A stretch of 64,000 bases of DNA from Croceimicrobium sp965228705. Its GTDB lineage: Bacteria > Bacteroidota > Bacteroidia > Flavobacteriales > Schleiferiaceae. Position numbers and translations under genes: made by a program. The DNA lies in contig NZ_OZ245832.1 in NCBI RefSeq assembly GCF_965228705.1, forward strand, positions 2,418,001-2,482,000. Direction: 5' to 3'. Of this stretch, positions 35,803 to 46,875 are shown piece after piece (the stretch's first letter is position 1; each line of letters begins with the position of its first letter). Under the pieces are notes generated by a model. It was given only the letters and a program-made list of their open reading frames with translations. It was not told the origin of the DNA and made no database searches.

Positions 35803-38800
35803 ATGATTACTAGAATAGCCTCTTTATTCCTGGCCTTTCTTTTCTTAAGCCTGGAATGTAATGCCACCATTAGTTATTTCATTCTAAACAAAGCATTCAT
35901 TGCTGAAACCCCCGTTCCTCATAGCAAGGCATTTATTGGACCCATGCCTTTAAATGAGGAAGTAGCCAATACTCCTGAAGAGGACAAGGCTCTTGAAGCA
36001 CCTAAGCCAGGGCGCAATGCTATGGAGTTGAATGATGCTCCTGCCTTTAGTTTACCTGAAAATCAAAAGGTTGTTCGCGGCTTGAATACCCTTGACCCCA
36101 TCAATGCTCCTTACAACGACTTTCTGCAATTTGACATTAATACGGATAAGCTAGATGCAGAATATATCCAGATCACATTTGAAGCAAAGGCCATTGATGA
36201 ATCAAGCACGCTCAGCTTGAATTTAAACCTAAGTCAGCTACTTGAAGTTCAGGCCACTAAAACTAAAGCTGGTTATAGTTTTAGCCTTCCCACAAGTCTT
36301 TTAAGAAATGGAAGAAATAAGTTGCTAATTAATGATTTAAGCAAAGAACATTTCATTGCCAGCAACTTCTCAATCAAAGCGACAAATGAGCAAAGTTCAG
36401 GTTTAATTCAAAATAGCCCCCTGAAAGACCATGGCTTAGTCTTTAGCTCATCAGAAAACCAAAATAGAAGTCTGGGTGCATTGGTGAGAAGTGGTGAATA
36501 CCCAAGCATCCCTCAAGGGTTTAAGAACTTTATGTCAGGGGAATCAGCAGTGTACCTGGACAGCATCGAACTTTCTGATAAAGTTCATTTTGTTCTTCCC
36601 GAAGCAAAAATGACAGATGCCAAAAACCTAAACTTATTCTATTTCGATGAAGAAGCTTTAGCATGGCAAGCCTTTCCCGCCGACAGCATTTATACTGCCG
36701 AAGAAGGGCTCATAATGTCAGCCCCCTTGAGTGTTGGAGGTATGTATTTTGCTGGAGCCAAAGCTCAACCGGCCTCATCCGAAGGAAGTATGAATTTACC
36801 CACCTCACTTCCTGGAGTGGGAAGTCTAAACCCATTTGAAGGAATAAGCAGTATAGCTCCACCTTCAATAAATCAAAAGGGATCCGCCACAACCGCCTTC
36901 CCCATTAAAATGCCTCCAGGCCGTGCTGGCTTGGCGCCAAGTATTGCACTTAATTACAATAGTGATTCTAAAACCGGAATTTTAGGGGTCGGTTGGAATG
37001 TTCCCATTTCAAGTATCGAATTAGATACGCGCTGGGGAACCCCAAGGTTCGATGCCAATCTCGAAACTGAAGTTTATTCATTAGACGGAGAAAGCCTTAG
37101 CATGGAAGGTGGTTTTAAAGGAAACCGCCGCGATGCCAATGGCGATTTTGCCAATCGTTCTACAGGGACAGTTGAATTCTTCCCTAAAACTCGTTCTTCT
37201 TGGCAATCCATTAAGCGATTTGGCACAGCTACAGATGAATATTTCTGGGTAGTAACCACAGCCGATCAAACCAAAATGTACTACGGATCCAAAGATGGCA
37301 GTACCCTAGATGCCAACACCTCTATTACCGATGGCTCAGGAAACCTTATCAGTTGGAAGATTGCGCGTATTGAAGATAAATGGGGAAACTACATCGACTT
37401 TGAATATGAGAATTTTGTGGCCTCTGGCTCCAATGACGTATTAAACGGTGCTGAAGAATTATTAATTAAGCAAATTCGATATACTGGTTTTGAAGGCAGT
37501 ACTAATATTGACCCTCCTTACCTTATTGAATTCAATTACAAATCAGGAGTTAGAGCCGATGCAAGAGTTTCCTATCGCACTACTAAGAAATTAGGAACTT
37601 TTAAAATTCTGGAATCCATTAGCGTCGCTTTTGACCCCGATATTAATACCAGTGGTGACGAAGAAGAAATTCGTAATTACACTTTTGGACAAACCAGCGG
37701 AGACTTCGGTAAAATCCTTTTAAGTTCTATCACGGAGAATGTAGCTGAAACTGAATTCTACACGTATGATTTGGAGTATTTTCAGAATGATTTAGAATAC
37801 TCCTCAAGCGTACAAAAGGTAACATCAATGCCGATTGATAAATCTGATGACAATGCCTCCTCCGACGATGACAAAGTCCCGTACGCAGACGACCTAAGGA
37901 GCGGTTTTGAATACTCACCTCTAGGCGCAAGTTATAGCGGCGGCTTTAGCTTGGGAGGATTGGCAGGGGTTGGTCTTCCCGACAATGGGACTCTTTCTAA
38001 CTCAATCTACGGAACAACAGGCTTCGGTAGAGACTATTCTTATGGAAGAGTTTCACATCAGGATATTAATGGAGATGGACTTCCTGACTTAATAATTCAA
38101 AAGGCTGGAGCAACGGCCTTAGCCTATTATCCTGGTAGAATAACCATAAATGGAACACCCTATTTTGGAGGTAAAAAAGTAACAATCAACTCTAGTACGG
38201 ATTCCGACCTTAATCGTTTCCAATATACACTTTCAAAAACAAGTTCAGTAGGAGTAGGTGCAGTAGTTGATGGTGGAGGTACCAGTGGTTTTCTTCAATA
38301 TGATTGGAACTGGGTTAATGCTGAAACCTCAACCTATACAAACGATGTAAATGGTGATGGAATCTTGGATATTATTGAAAATGGTAAAGTATCATTTGGT
38401 ACTATAAATCCCGAGGATCATAATATCACCTATGAAACCGGTAGCTCCACTACCCCAAACCCCATTTTCGAGAATGCCATTATTTCACGACCTAGTTACA
38501 ATGATGACGAAGTGGTAGAAACTGAAGTGGTTCGGTCTTGGAGAGCCTTGAAAGACGGAACTATTAGTATTAGCAATTCCATTTCTCTAGACTCTGAATC
38601 AAATGATGGGATTAAAGTAAGCATTGAACACCAAACCTCAACCGGTGAAAGTCGCATTGAAGGAGTCCATTCTATCTCACCCGGTTCCACAGCGAATTAC
38701 CCGGTAAATAATATCTCAGTCGCTAAGGGTGACTTAATTCTATTTAGGGCCACAGGCAACAGCAACACAAAGTTTGATTTAATTAGCTGGAATCCTGACA

Positions 38801-41800
38801 TCAATTATACTACCGGCTCGATATTGAATGCAGATCAAGTGGATTGGACCAGCATTAGTGCTGAGCAAGGCTTTCTGCTAAGTGATTTGAGTTTTAGCCC
38901 ACTCGTACCGAACACTGAAGCTTTTTTAACCTTTCCCAATTGCAGCATCAGCACCGCGCATAGTGATACACTTACTTTTAGCATCCGTTTCAAGGGCGTG
39001 CTATCAGGAAATTCCTTTGATGATGTATTTGAATATACCGTCTTGCCGGGGACTACAGATGTTATTACTCCGGCAAACTTCTCCTTAGGGCAGTACAATG
39101 CTATTAAAAGTGCGAGCGGCTTTGACTTTAGTTCCTATGATGAAGCCTATGTTTCTTTTACAGTGAGTTCACCTTCTAATGTAGATTGGAAAGCCATCAA
39201 TTGGAGACCTGTTCTTCTTGATGACCCTGCCGGCACTGGTGACTCTAAGGTTTATCCGACTGTAAAGTATGAGCCCTTTGAAAGGACTGCCCTTTTAAAC
39301 GCTAAAGTTGATATTTCCAATTATCTGGGTTCAAGTTCAACTGATATTAAACTTGAACCCAGTGCTAACCTAAGCTTAGCCTCTAGCTATTACTCGCAAG
39401 TTAGCCATACTGATCCTGTTAGCTTCAAAATAAAAATCAAGACGATTCATGATTTAATTAAAACCTACAAGGTTGAACTAAGCACTAGCCCTTATACTAT
39501 AACATTCTATGATTTAAACTTAGCCAGTGGCAGCAATACAGCTATTAGCTCCTGTGATGCAGATTACAGTATCTCCCGCTCACTATTCGATAATGACGAA
39601 ATGTATATTTCAGCCATTACCGATGATCCAGTCCTCGCTCCTTTAATAGCACAATATCTTAAGATTAGTCTCTTTGATTTTATTAGCACTTATAATGAGG
39701 AAGAAGATCTGTATACTTATGATTGCGACCCTGTTTCAATGTCCAGCTATTTAAGTGTCTTCTATAAGGATAACGGCACTCATTATGGACCTGAGTACCT
39801 GGGCTGGGGACAGTTTGGATGGAAGGCTGACATCAATACCTTGATCGATCCGGATCAGATGAATATGGGCTTAAATGCTAATGGAGATCCCATAACGAAT
39901 GCTGAGCTTCAATCCATCAACACCACTAATTTGGAAAGCACCATAAACGCCTTTAAGATCAATCCAGATTTAGATCAAAACCCCTATAAACCCTTAAAGG
40001 CCTATCGTGGAGAATTAGAAGAAGACACTTATTTCTCGGATTTTGGCACTCTGGAAAGCAGCAGTCAAGATGCTTGGGTACATCCTTTTAACCCAATTGC
40101 CAGAATATTAAAAGCCAATACCAGTCTTGGCTCCATTGGTGAAATTCCCACGGAAACCGAAACCAGCATTTCCAATCAAGCTAGCAGTAGCACTGACAAA
40201 CCCGCACCTAGCTTAAGATTAAAAGCCTACAACACTTCCATAAGTTTTGGAGGCTCTGTAGGCCCAGAAAATGTCAGCGTAGGAAGCTCAATGACAATGT
40301 CTACTGATGAATGGGATAATGATAAAGGTAATAGAGCATTATCTGCTTATTTCGATATCAATGGCGACTCCTACCCTGATGAAATCTTTTTAAACGAAAC
40401 ACTTGAGCGGCTAGAAGTCATACGTACCGATGCAATGGGGGGCAGAAGACCCTTAACTAATTATGGAGAAGGTGTAACCATTCTGAGAAGAAAGTTTGGC
40501 ACTACCGGTATTTCAAATTCTGCGGGTACCACCGGAGAGGCCATCGTAGGCAGTACTTATAGTTCTAGAATCCAATTGATCTCAGGAACAGGTGTGGGAG
40601 GCTCAATAAATGTCTTAACCGGAGAATCCATATTTGAAGAAGGCCTCTTGGATTTAAATGGGGATGGCTTAACAGATTGGGTCGATCAAACTAAATTAAA
40701 TGATGGCTCTGGAACCACACGCTTCACTTTTAATACCGGTTCCGCACTAAACAAAGCAACACTAATCAATTGGCCTTCAATAGATAATATTGAAGACGTC
40801 GATGGTTTATCAATAGGAGGTAATTTAAGCGCAGGCATAGGCGGTCAAATAGGGAGTGTTAACGTACCAGTGCAAGGCGGAATATCGCTAGGTATACTTA
40901 CCCAAAATCAAATGACCGAAAGCACGCTAATTGATATGAATGCAGATGGCTTGCCGGATCGAGTAAGCTATGATGAGTCTGGAAATGCCTATTTGATTTA
41001 TTTAAATATGGGCACCTACATATCCAGCACTCCAATTCAATATAGCACTCCTGGTAATAAACAAATACAAAATCAGCTGCTATCCTATCAAGCTGCTCTT
41101 AATGTGGTGGTAGGAATTTCCGGAACCCTTGCTAAGATTGTTGTTGGCACAAATGCTGTCGGATACTTAGCTAGAAATAATCAAGAATTCACATTTAAGG
41201 ATGTAAACGGAGATGGATTTCCTGACTTTCTTTCACTTGATGAAAACGACTGGCATACCCAAGACGAAATGGACGTCTATCTCTGTACAGTTAAAAAATC
41301 AAACCTTCTCAAAAAGATTAAAAGTCCTACCGGCTCTGAAATTAGCTTAAACTACCAAAGAGTGGGTAATAAATATGGCTATTTCGACCGCTACATCAAT
41401 GATTACCAAACTTATCCCACTACTGAAGAAGACAAGGTATATTGGGACATGCCCTTCTCTCAATGGACACTCTTCCAGGTAAATATTTATGATGGCTTCG
41501 TAGAATACAGCGAGTCTTCTGGTAGCCCGATATCAGATGGGGCGGACAATATTAGCTTTTACTACCTCTACGATGGTGGGGTCTACGATCGCCGGGACCG
41601 AGAGTTTCTGGGTTTCAGCCGGATTGGAGTATTAAGCAATCAATACCTTCCCAACACCGATTTCAGTCATCTAGCGACTAACAGTCAAGGCAACATTGCT
41701 CCAGCCGTTTCTGCCGATACGAAGCAACAATTCCTGAGCATTCAGCAGTACCCTGAACCAACCTCCAATACTCCCAATGCTCGGAATCAGTTTAAGTATC

Positions 41801-44800
41801 AGGCAAACTTGGTCTTAGAAACAATAGATCTGGTTCTACTTAAAGAGGTACCTGAAACTTTACCCTCCCCTCATTACGGTCAGGTAGATCCTAATAATCC
41901 GAATGCTATTACCCGAGCACATCTAATTAAAAAGCAAAACTTCGACTATGATTTCCATGCCTGGAATCAGACCCATATAGATGATGACCATGGTCTTAAT
42001 GAGATCTATCTGGATAATTCAGAATTCTTTATGAATACCGTTTCCGAAACGGCCTGTCTATTCCCAAGATTGAACTCAGTGGAAACCTTCACCTATGTGG
42101 AACCCGCAGATATTGGAGAAACTGCAAAATTTCAGTCTCGCAAAGTAGAATTCACCTATAATAAATATGGGGATGTGCGAACCGCGGTGATTAATGGTAT
42201 GGATGGCCCCGGTCTGGAAAACTGGAACTTAAGCTCTACTGGAGAAAATGGAAATATCTATGATCGCAGTTTTGTACCCGATTATAAAGTGGACCTCATT
42301 GCTAAGTTTGACTATTATGCGCATTCTCAAGCAGCCAATCGTGTGGGTCAATTACTGCGCTATCGCTTGTTTACTAATGACACTGTATCTAGCTCCTCAT
42401 TACTACGTAGAACTATTGTACCGGAACTAAGCTCAAATCATTTAGCACCAAAAAAAGTAGGTATCGATAATGATGGCGGAGTCTACAGTTATAGCGAAAC
42501 CTATTATAACGCGCAAGGTCTTACCAATAAAATCATTTTACCTGATAATCATCAAGGAGATAGCAAGGAAATTCACATCAGCTACGATAGTCAGTTTAGC
42601 CAATATCCTGAAACACGAATTGATCGATTTATTCCCACTACAGGGAGTTCATGGGATGAAACATCTAAAATGTTGATTGAAACGGAAACCGGGCTTTTGC
42701 GAATGCTGATCGATCCAAATGGCCAAAAATCAGAAATCTACTATGATGACTTTTATCGACCATTACGAATTTTTGGCCCCCGTGAATTAGCCGATCCCAA
42801 TGCTCCTTACACCATTGCCTTTGAATATTGGTCGGTGGACCCCAGTACCGAAAAACCCTGGGCTATAGCTAAACAATATTTAGGAACAGCCGCCAATGCC
42901 TCGGAGTTTGGTGCTCAGAACACCAATAGCTATCCCAGCTTGCAACTTACTGCAGCCTCGCGTTTAAGTTTAAATGGGCCTGCTTGGAATTCCAGTTCTA
43001 TTGTTCGTACCGCGCTTATGACGGATGGTTTAGGTCGTTCTATGCAGAGTCAACAAGAGGTGAGCATTTACAATCCGAGTACCCAGGAGAATGTGAAAGG
43101 GCGACGTATAAGTGGTCCGATTGGTTTTGATAATTTCGGAAATCTTGCCTTTAGCTATTTAAGTGAGGCAACAAATACTAACCCAAGTGAAACCACACTT
43201 CGAACTATCGAGGTAAGTGATTTTGCTAGTGTATTGCCAGCAAGCATTAATTATACCGATGAATTTGGTCGAAATGCACTTTCCTATTCTGTTTCCGATT
43301 ATATCGTAAGCGCTACTCGCTACTACACAAAATCTCAACAGAAATTCTTCTGGGATGATCTAGTAGCCAATCCTGTGGAATCAGAAGATTTTATAACGAT
43401 TGAGTCTACAACTTATGGACACACGGAATTAATTGAGCGTATCTCCTTGGATTATTTCGGTCAGGTTCAAGAATTAGTTCGGGGCGATATTTTGGATGAA
43501 AATGTCACCCAATACTCCCACGATCCTATTGGCCAATTACTTTCCCGCACCAACCCGGCCGGCATTAGCACCAGCTATAGCTATGACCGAATGGGCCGTG
43601 TGAAAGAAGAATTACATGCGGATAAAGGAAAGACCTCAGTGAGTTTTGATTTGGCTGGCAATATGACTCAAACCACTTTTCAAGAAATTGATGAAAATGG
43701 AGTTTTGGGAAATTCCCTCACCATCAATTACGAATACGAGTACAATCGATTGTCTAAAAAACTCTATCCCGAAAGTGATGCTTTAAATGACCTGGAGATC
43801 ACCTATGGAAAACCGGGCAATACCGTAAATGCCATTGGCCGAATCTTAAATGTAAAACAGGGCCATTCTGGTAATTACCTACTCCAAGAACAATTCCGAT
43901 ACAATGAAAATGGCCAAATTATCCGGGAGAAAAGAACTATTGCCGTTCCCCAATTAGGTGTAGAAAGTCTCACTACGGATTATGTTTATGATTCTTGGGG
44001 GCGGATTCGACACATGCGCTATCCAGATGGCGAAAAACTGGTTTACCACTACGCTGCTGGTGGGGATTTGGAAAAGCTTGAAACCAATCATCATTTCATT
44101 ACGGATTCAGAATCCTATTATTTAGAGTTCCAGGCTTTTGATGGATTTGGACAACCCTTAGAAAAAGACTTCGGAAATGGAGTTGAATCCAATTTCACTT
44201 ACGACGCTCAAACCGGTTCCTTAAAAGTTTATACTTTAAATAGTTCCGCCAATAACAGCAATTTTAGTCCCATAGGCTTATTGGATAAGAGCTTCGACTA
44301 TGATGCTACCGGAAATATTTCAAGTATAGAAAATATCAGCCCCGCGCTTAATCTGCCTTATAACAGCTTAGGAGGAGCTTATAATTTCAATTACAATTAT
44401 GATGATCTAAATCAATTAAGCACAGTTGAAGGACTCTGGGAAGGGGCAGCTGGAGCGGAATGGAATTACAATCTTAGTTTGAGCTATGACCTGAACGGCA
44501 GAATCACCTCTAAAACTCAAACCCTAAGAGATGAAAACAGCGATCCGCATCCAAGCGCAGATTATAATTTGAACTACGGTTATTCAAATAATCTTAAAAA
44601 TGGGGTGACCAGCATCGTTGATGTTTCTAAAAATCCCGTTGAATACCGAGATTTTGAATACAATGGCTATGGGAGTTTGACAAAAATCAAACTAAATGAA
44701 CAGGAAGAGCTAAGCCATCTTTATGATGAAGAGCAGCGACTGAGAGGTTCCGATGCCAAAACAGGGATTCAACATAATGTATATGACCCTTATGGCATTC

Positions 44801-46524
44801 GCATCATGAAAGCGGAATTGGCTTTGGAGACAGTCTATGTTAATAATGAACCGGTTGGCACCGAATACCAATTAGACCCTTATATCGTTCATGCCGGGCC
44901 TCATTACCTCTTCCAAGCCTATGATAATGTGGTAAAAGTATCCAAACATTATTATGGTATTGGTGGAAACCGTGTAAGTTCTCGAGTATTAAACGAACCC
45001 AGGTTACCAGAAGGCTATGAACCTCCTACCCCAGGTGAAGGGGGTGGTTCTGGCCCGGTTTATGGAAAACACTTTAACGATTTTGACCCGGACAACCCTA
45101 ACGATTTAGTCCCCTACAATGGACTGGTAAGTAATAATATTGCGATCAGTGCCGGCTTAGAGCCTTTGTTCACTGATTTCGGTAAAAGCTCCTTCTTCAC
45201 CGCTATGGACCTGAGCAGCTTACCCGAATACTATCTAGGTAGTTTTGATCGCGATGCCTGTTCTTGGGGAACAGAAGGAGGTGAATACTCCGAACCACCT
45301 TATAATGCCTCAGCTAGTGATTTTCAGAACGAATTCTGTTTGTGTATCGCCTTTCCAGAGGAGGCGGGAGAATATGACTGTGATCTATTCCCGGAAATCT
45401 ATTGGTACCACGGCGATGGCTTAGGCAATGTAGAATACCTCACCGACCTGTCCGGTACTCCTTTTGAATATTTCTGGTACAGCCCCAGCGGTGAACCCAT
45501 TGTTCATCAACATCAAGGAAATGCCGCTTACAGCAGCCCCTATCAGTTTACAGCACAAACTTATGATGGCATTCCTTCATTGGTTTATATGGGAGCTCGT
45601 TACTATAGTCCGAAATATTCGATATTCACTTCTGTCGATCCAATGGCGGCATACCGTTCTTGGATCAGTCCTTACAACTATGTTCAGAACAATCCGATTA
45701 TGCGACATGATCCTACGGGTATGTTGGATCATGGACCAGGTAAAGAACCAAAAGTAATTTTAGGCTCTGAAGGAGATAATAATCCCGTGGATGTTTATTC
45801 ACTCAAAACAACTTATGATGGCTCCTATATCCTGTTTAAAGACTACTCCATGTGTTATGCCGGTGATGCAACCAAAGAACGGATTACCATTATTAACGTC
45901 TATCAACAAGGTGAAAACAGAATAATTAGACAGTTTATTGGCCCCACAGCATTTAAAGACGCTAAAGAAGCCGGATATACCTGGGAAGAGAGGAAAAGAA
46001 GTAGGTTTAGTACATTTATCAGTGTCAATAATAATTTTTGGGAGAACAATGATCGACATGCTCAGGGTGTCAAAGAGGTTGCCTATGAGCTTTCGTCAAT
46101 AGTAGCTATGGAACTGATAGGGTTTGCAGTACTCGCTTATGCAACAAGGGTAACAAGGGTTACTAAAGTCTCTAAAGGGGGAACTAGAAGTGCTACTAAA
46201 GGGGGAGCTGGTCGAGCTGCTCAATATTCAAGTGAGTGGGGTAATGCAAGTTTAAAGAAAACAATTAACCGATTTGCTCCAGGTTCCAAAGGCGTAAAAA
46301 CATCTACAGGTAAGACTGTTTATAAGAATAGTGAAACAGGAATTCAGGTCGTTGTTGATGATGCAGGGAATTATTTTAGAATTGAAAACACTAATCTAAC
46401 TGGTAAACGAAAATACTTAGATTTAGACGGCAATATTCCTAATAATAAGGTTGTGAATGGTAAGACTTCAGGAAGGACTCAAGGTGAGTACAATCAAGCG
46501 ACACATTTTAATATTATCGATTAG
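35803..46524 (+). CDS. Giant SpvB-TcdB-RHS polymorphic toxin
   Basis: 3573 residues with a signal peptide (ends about residue 23). From about residue 345 a SpvB-type domain begins (MPPGRAGLAPSIALNYNS at 370). FG-GAP/VCBS motifs follow (DINGDGLPDL about 752, DVNGDGILDI about 848, DVNGDGFPDF about 1800), then the TcdB-middle signature YDRRDREFLGFSR (about 1930). RHS/YD repeats occupy about 2570-3190, and the RHS core (YHGDGLGNVEYLTD about 3202) ends at HDPTG (3303-3306). This is the B plus C layout of Tc toxins, in which the barrel encloses a C-terminal toxin. The last 267 residues are that variable tip. No Tc A subunit is nearby; an immunity-like gene follows after 2 bp. The substrate of the tip is unknown. 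Confidence 0.88.
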   Translation: MITRIASLFLAFLFLSLECNATISYFILNKAFIAETPVPHSKAFIGPMPLNEEVANTPEEDKALEAPKPGRNAMELNDAPAFSLPENQKVVRGLNTLDPINAPYNDFLQFDINTDKLDAEYIQITFEAKAIDESSTLSLNLNLSQLLEVQATKTKAGYSFSLPTSLLRNGRNKLLINDLSKEHFIASNFSIKATNEQSSGLIQNSPLKDHGLVFSSSENQNRSLGALVRSGEYPSIPQGFKNFMSGESAVYLDSIELSDKVHFVLPEAKMTDAKNLNLFYFDEEALAWQAFPADSIYTAEEGLIMSAPLSVGGMYFAGAKAQPASSEGSMNLPTSLPGVGSLNPFEGISSIAPPSINQKGSATTAFPIKMPPGRAGLAPSIALNYNSDSKTGILGVGWNVPISSIELDTRWGTPRFDANLETEVYSLDGESLSMEGGFKGNRRDANGDFANRSTGTVEFFPKTRSSWQSIKRFGTATDEYFWVVTTADQTKMYYGSKDGSTLDANTSITDGSGNLISWKIARIEDKWGNYIDFEYENFVASGSNDVLNGAEELLIKQIRYTGFEGSTNIDPPYLIEFNYKSGVRADARVSYRTTKKLGTFKILESISVAFDPDINTSGDEEEIRNYTFGQTSGDFGKILLSSITENVAETEFYTYDLEYFQNDLEYSSSVQKVTSMPIDKSDDNASSDDDKVPYADDLRSGFEYSPLGASYSGGFSLGGLAGVGLPDNGTLSNSIYGTTGFGRDYSYGRVSHQDINGDGLPDLIIQKAGATALAYYPGRITINGTPYFGGKKVTINSSTDSDLNRFQYTLSKTSSVGVGAVVDGGGTSGFLQYDWNWVNAETSTYTNDVNGDGILDIIENGKVSFGTINPEDHNITYETGSSTTPNPIFENAIISRPSYNDDEVVETEVVRSWRALKDGTISISNSISLDSESNDGIKVSIEHQTSTGESRIEGVHSISPGSTANYPVNNISVAKGDLILFRATGNSNTKFDLISWNPDINYTTGSILNADQVDWTSISAEQGFLLSDLSFSPLVPNTEAFLTFPNCSISTAHSDTLTFSIRFKGVLSGNSFDDVFEYTVLPGTTDVITPANFSLGQYNAIKSASGFDFSSYDEAYVSFTVSSPSNVDWKAINWRPVLLDDPAGTGDSKVYPTVKYEPFERTALLNAKVDISNYLGSSSTDIKLEPSANLSLASSYYSQVSHTDPVSFKIKIKTIHDLIKTYKVELSTSPYTITFYDLNLASGSNTAISSCDADYSISRSLFDNDEMYISAITDDPVLAPLIAQYLKISLFDFISTYNEEEDLYTYDCDPVSMSSYLSVFYKDNGTHYGPEYLGWGQFGWKADINTLIDPDQMNMGLNANGDPITNAELQSINTTNLESTINAFKINPDLDQNPYKPLKAYRGELEEDTYFSDFGTLESSSQDAWVHPFNPIARILKANTSLGSIGEIPTETETSISNQASSSTDKPAPSLRLKAYNTSISFGGSVGPENVSVGSSMTMSTDEWDNDKGNRALSAYFDINGDSYPDEIFLNETLERLEVIRTDAMGGRRPLTNYGEGVTILRRKFGTTGISNSAGTTGEAIVGSTYSSRIQLISGTGVGGSINVLTGESIFEEGLLDLNGDGLTDWVDQTKLNDGSGTTRFTFNTGSALNKATLINWPSIDNIEDVDGLSIGGNLSAGIGGQIGSVNVPVQGGISLGILTQNQMTESTLIDMNADGLPDRVSYDESGNAYLIYLNMGTYISSTPIQYSTPGNKQIQNQLLSYQAALNVVVGISGTLAKIVVGTNAVGYLARNNQEFTFKDVNGDGFPDFLSLDENDWHTQDEMDVYLCTVKKSNLLKKIKSPTGSEISLNYQRVGNKYGYFDRYINDYQTYPTTEEDKVYWDMPFSQWTLFQVNIYDGFVEYSESSGSPISDGADNISFYYLYDGGVYDRRDREFLGFSRIGVLSNQYLPNTDFSHLATNSQGNIAPAVSADTKQQFLSIQQYPEPTSNTPNARNQFKYQANLVLETIDLVLLKEVPETLPSPHYGQVDPNNPNAITRAHLIKKQNFDYDFHAWNQTHIDDDHGLNEIYLDNSEFFMNTVSETACLFPRLNSVETFTYVEPADIGETAKFQSRKVEFTYNKYGDVRTAVINGMDGPGLENWNLSSTGENGNIYDRSFVPDYKVDLIAKFDYYAHSQAANRVGQLLRYRLFTNDTVSSSSLLRRTIVPELSSNHLAPKKVGIDNDGGVYSYSETYYNAQGLTNKIILPDNHQGDSKEIHISYDSQFSQYPETRIDRFIPTTGSSWDETSKMLIETETGLLRMLIDPNGQKSEIYYDDFYRPLRIFGPRELADPNAPYTIAFEYWSVDPSTEKPWAIAKQYLGTAANASEFGAQNTNSYPSLQLTAASRLSLNGPAWNSSSIVRTALMTDGLGRSMQSQQEVSIYNPSTQENVKGRRISGPIGFDNFGNLAFSYLSEATNTNPSETTLRTIEVSDFASVLPASINYTDEFGRNALSYSVSDYIVSATRYYTKSQQKFFWDDLVANPVESEDFITIESTTYGHTELIERISLDYFGQVQELVRGDILDENVTQYSHDPIGQLLSRTNPAGISTSYSYDRMGRVKEELHADKGKTSVSFDLAGNMTQTTFQEIDENGVLGNSLTINYEYEYNRLSKKLYPESDALNDLEITYGKPGNTVNAIGRILNVKQGHSGNYLLQEQFRYNENGQIIREKRTIAVPQLGVESLTTDYVYDSWGRIRHMRYPDGEKLVYHYAAGGDLEKLETNHHFITDSESYYLEFQAFDGFGQPLEKDFGNGVESNFTYDAQTGSLKVYTLNSSANNSNFSPIGLLDKSFDYDATGNISSIENISPALNLPYNSLGGAYNFNYNYDDLNQLSTVEGLWEGAAGAEWNYNLSLSYDLNGRITSKTQTLRDENSDPHPSADYNLNYGYSNNLKNGVTSIVDVSKNPVEYRDFEYNGYGSLTKIKLNEQEELSHLYDEEQRLRGSDAKTGIQHNVYDPYGIRIMKAELALETVYVNNEPVGTEYQLDPYIVHAGPHYLFQAYDNVVKVSKHYYGIGGNRVSSRVLNEPRLPEGYEPPTPGEGGGSGPVYGKHFNDFDPDNPNDLVPYNGLVSNNIAISAGLEPLFTDFGKSSFFTAMDLSSLPEYYLGSFDRDACSWGTEGGEYSEPPYNASASDFQNEFCLCIAFPEEAGEYDCDLFPEIYWYHGDGLGNVEYLTDLSGTPFEYFWYSPSGEPIVHQHQGNAAYSSPYQFTAQTYDGIPSLVYMGARYYSPKYSIFTSVDPMAAYRSWISPYNYVQNNPIMRHDPTGMLDHGPGKEPKVILGSEGDNNPVDVYSLKTTYDGSYILFKDYSMCYAGDATKERITIINVYQQGENRIIRQFIGPTAFKDAKEAGYTWEERKRSRFSTFISVNNNFWENNDRHAQGVKEVAYELSSIVAMELIGFAVLAYATRVTRVTKVSKGGTRSATKGGAGRAAQYSSEWGNASLKKTINRFAPGSKGVKTSTGKTVYKNSETGIQVVVDDAGNYFRIENTNLTGKRKYLDLDGNIPNNKVVNGKTSGRTQGEYNQATHFNIID

Positions 46525-46526
46525 GA

Positions 46527-46868
46527 ATGAGACAAAGAATAATTATAGTGCCAAAGGATAAAACAGCTGAAAAGGCATTAGATTTTGACGAAGCAACTAA
46601 AGAGCAATTAATTGAATTGTCAATAACAGAAGAAGAGTTTCTTTTTATGTACCAAAATGGAATAATTGAATTAATAAATAAAGAAGGGAAGACGAACATT
46701 GATGATTACGAAGATGATTCTGTGACAGGAAAAGAAAATCTTAGTGAGGTAATAAAAGCCCTTAATTCAAGAGTGGACTTGGATGCCAATAATGAATTAA
46801 TACAAAATGTTTCAAACCTTTTTAATGAGGCAATTGATAGGGGTACAGGAGTTTACTTTTACTTTTAA
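46527..46868 (+). CDS. Candidate immunity protein for the RHS toxin tip
   Basis: 113 residues, cytoplasmic, acidic (clusters such as DDYEDDS) and mostly helical, starting 2 bp after the stop of the giant toxin gene. The toxin tip is basic, so electrostatic pairing is plausible. I do not recognise the family. Position, size, charge and AT-rich composition are those of cognate immunity genes in polymorphic toxin systems; the role is inferred from context. A terminator follows at 46876. Confidence 0.65.
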   Translation: MRQRIIIVPKDKTAEKALDFDEATKEQLIELSITEEEFLFMYQNGIIELINKEGKTNIDDYEDDSVTGKENLSEVIKALNSRVDLDANNELIQNVSNLFNEAIDRGTGVYFYF

Positions 46869-46875
46869 CGATATT

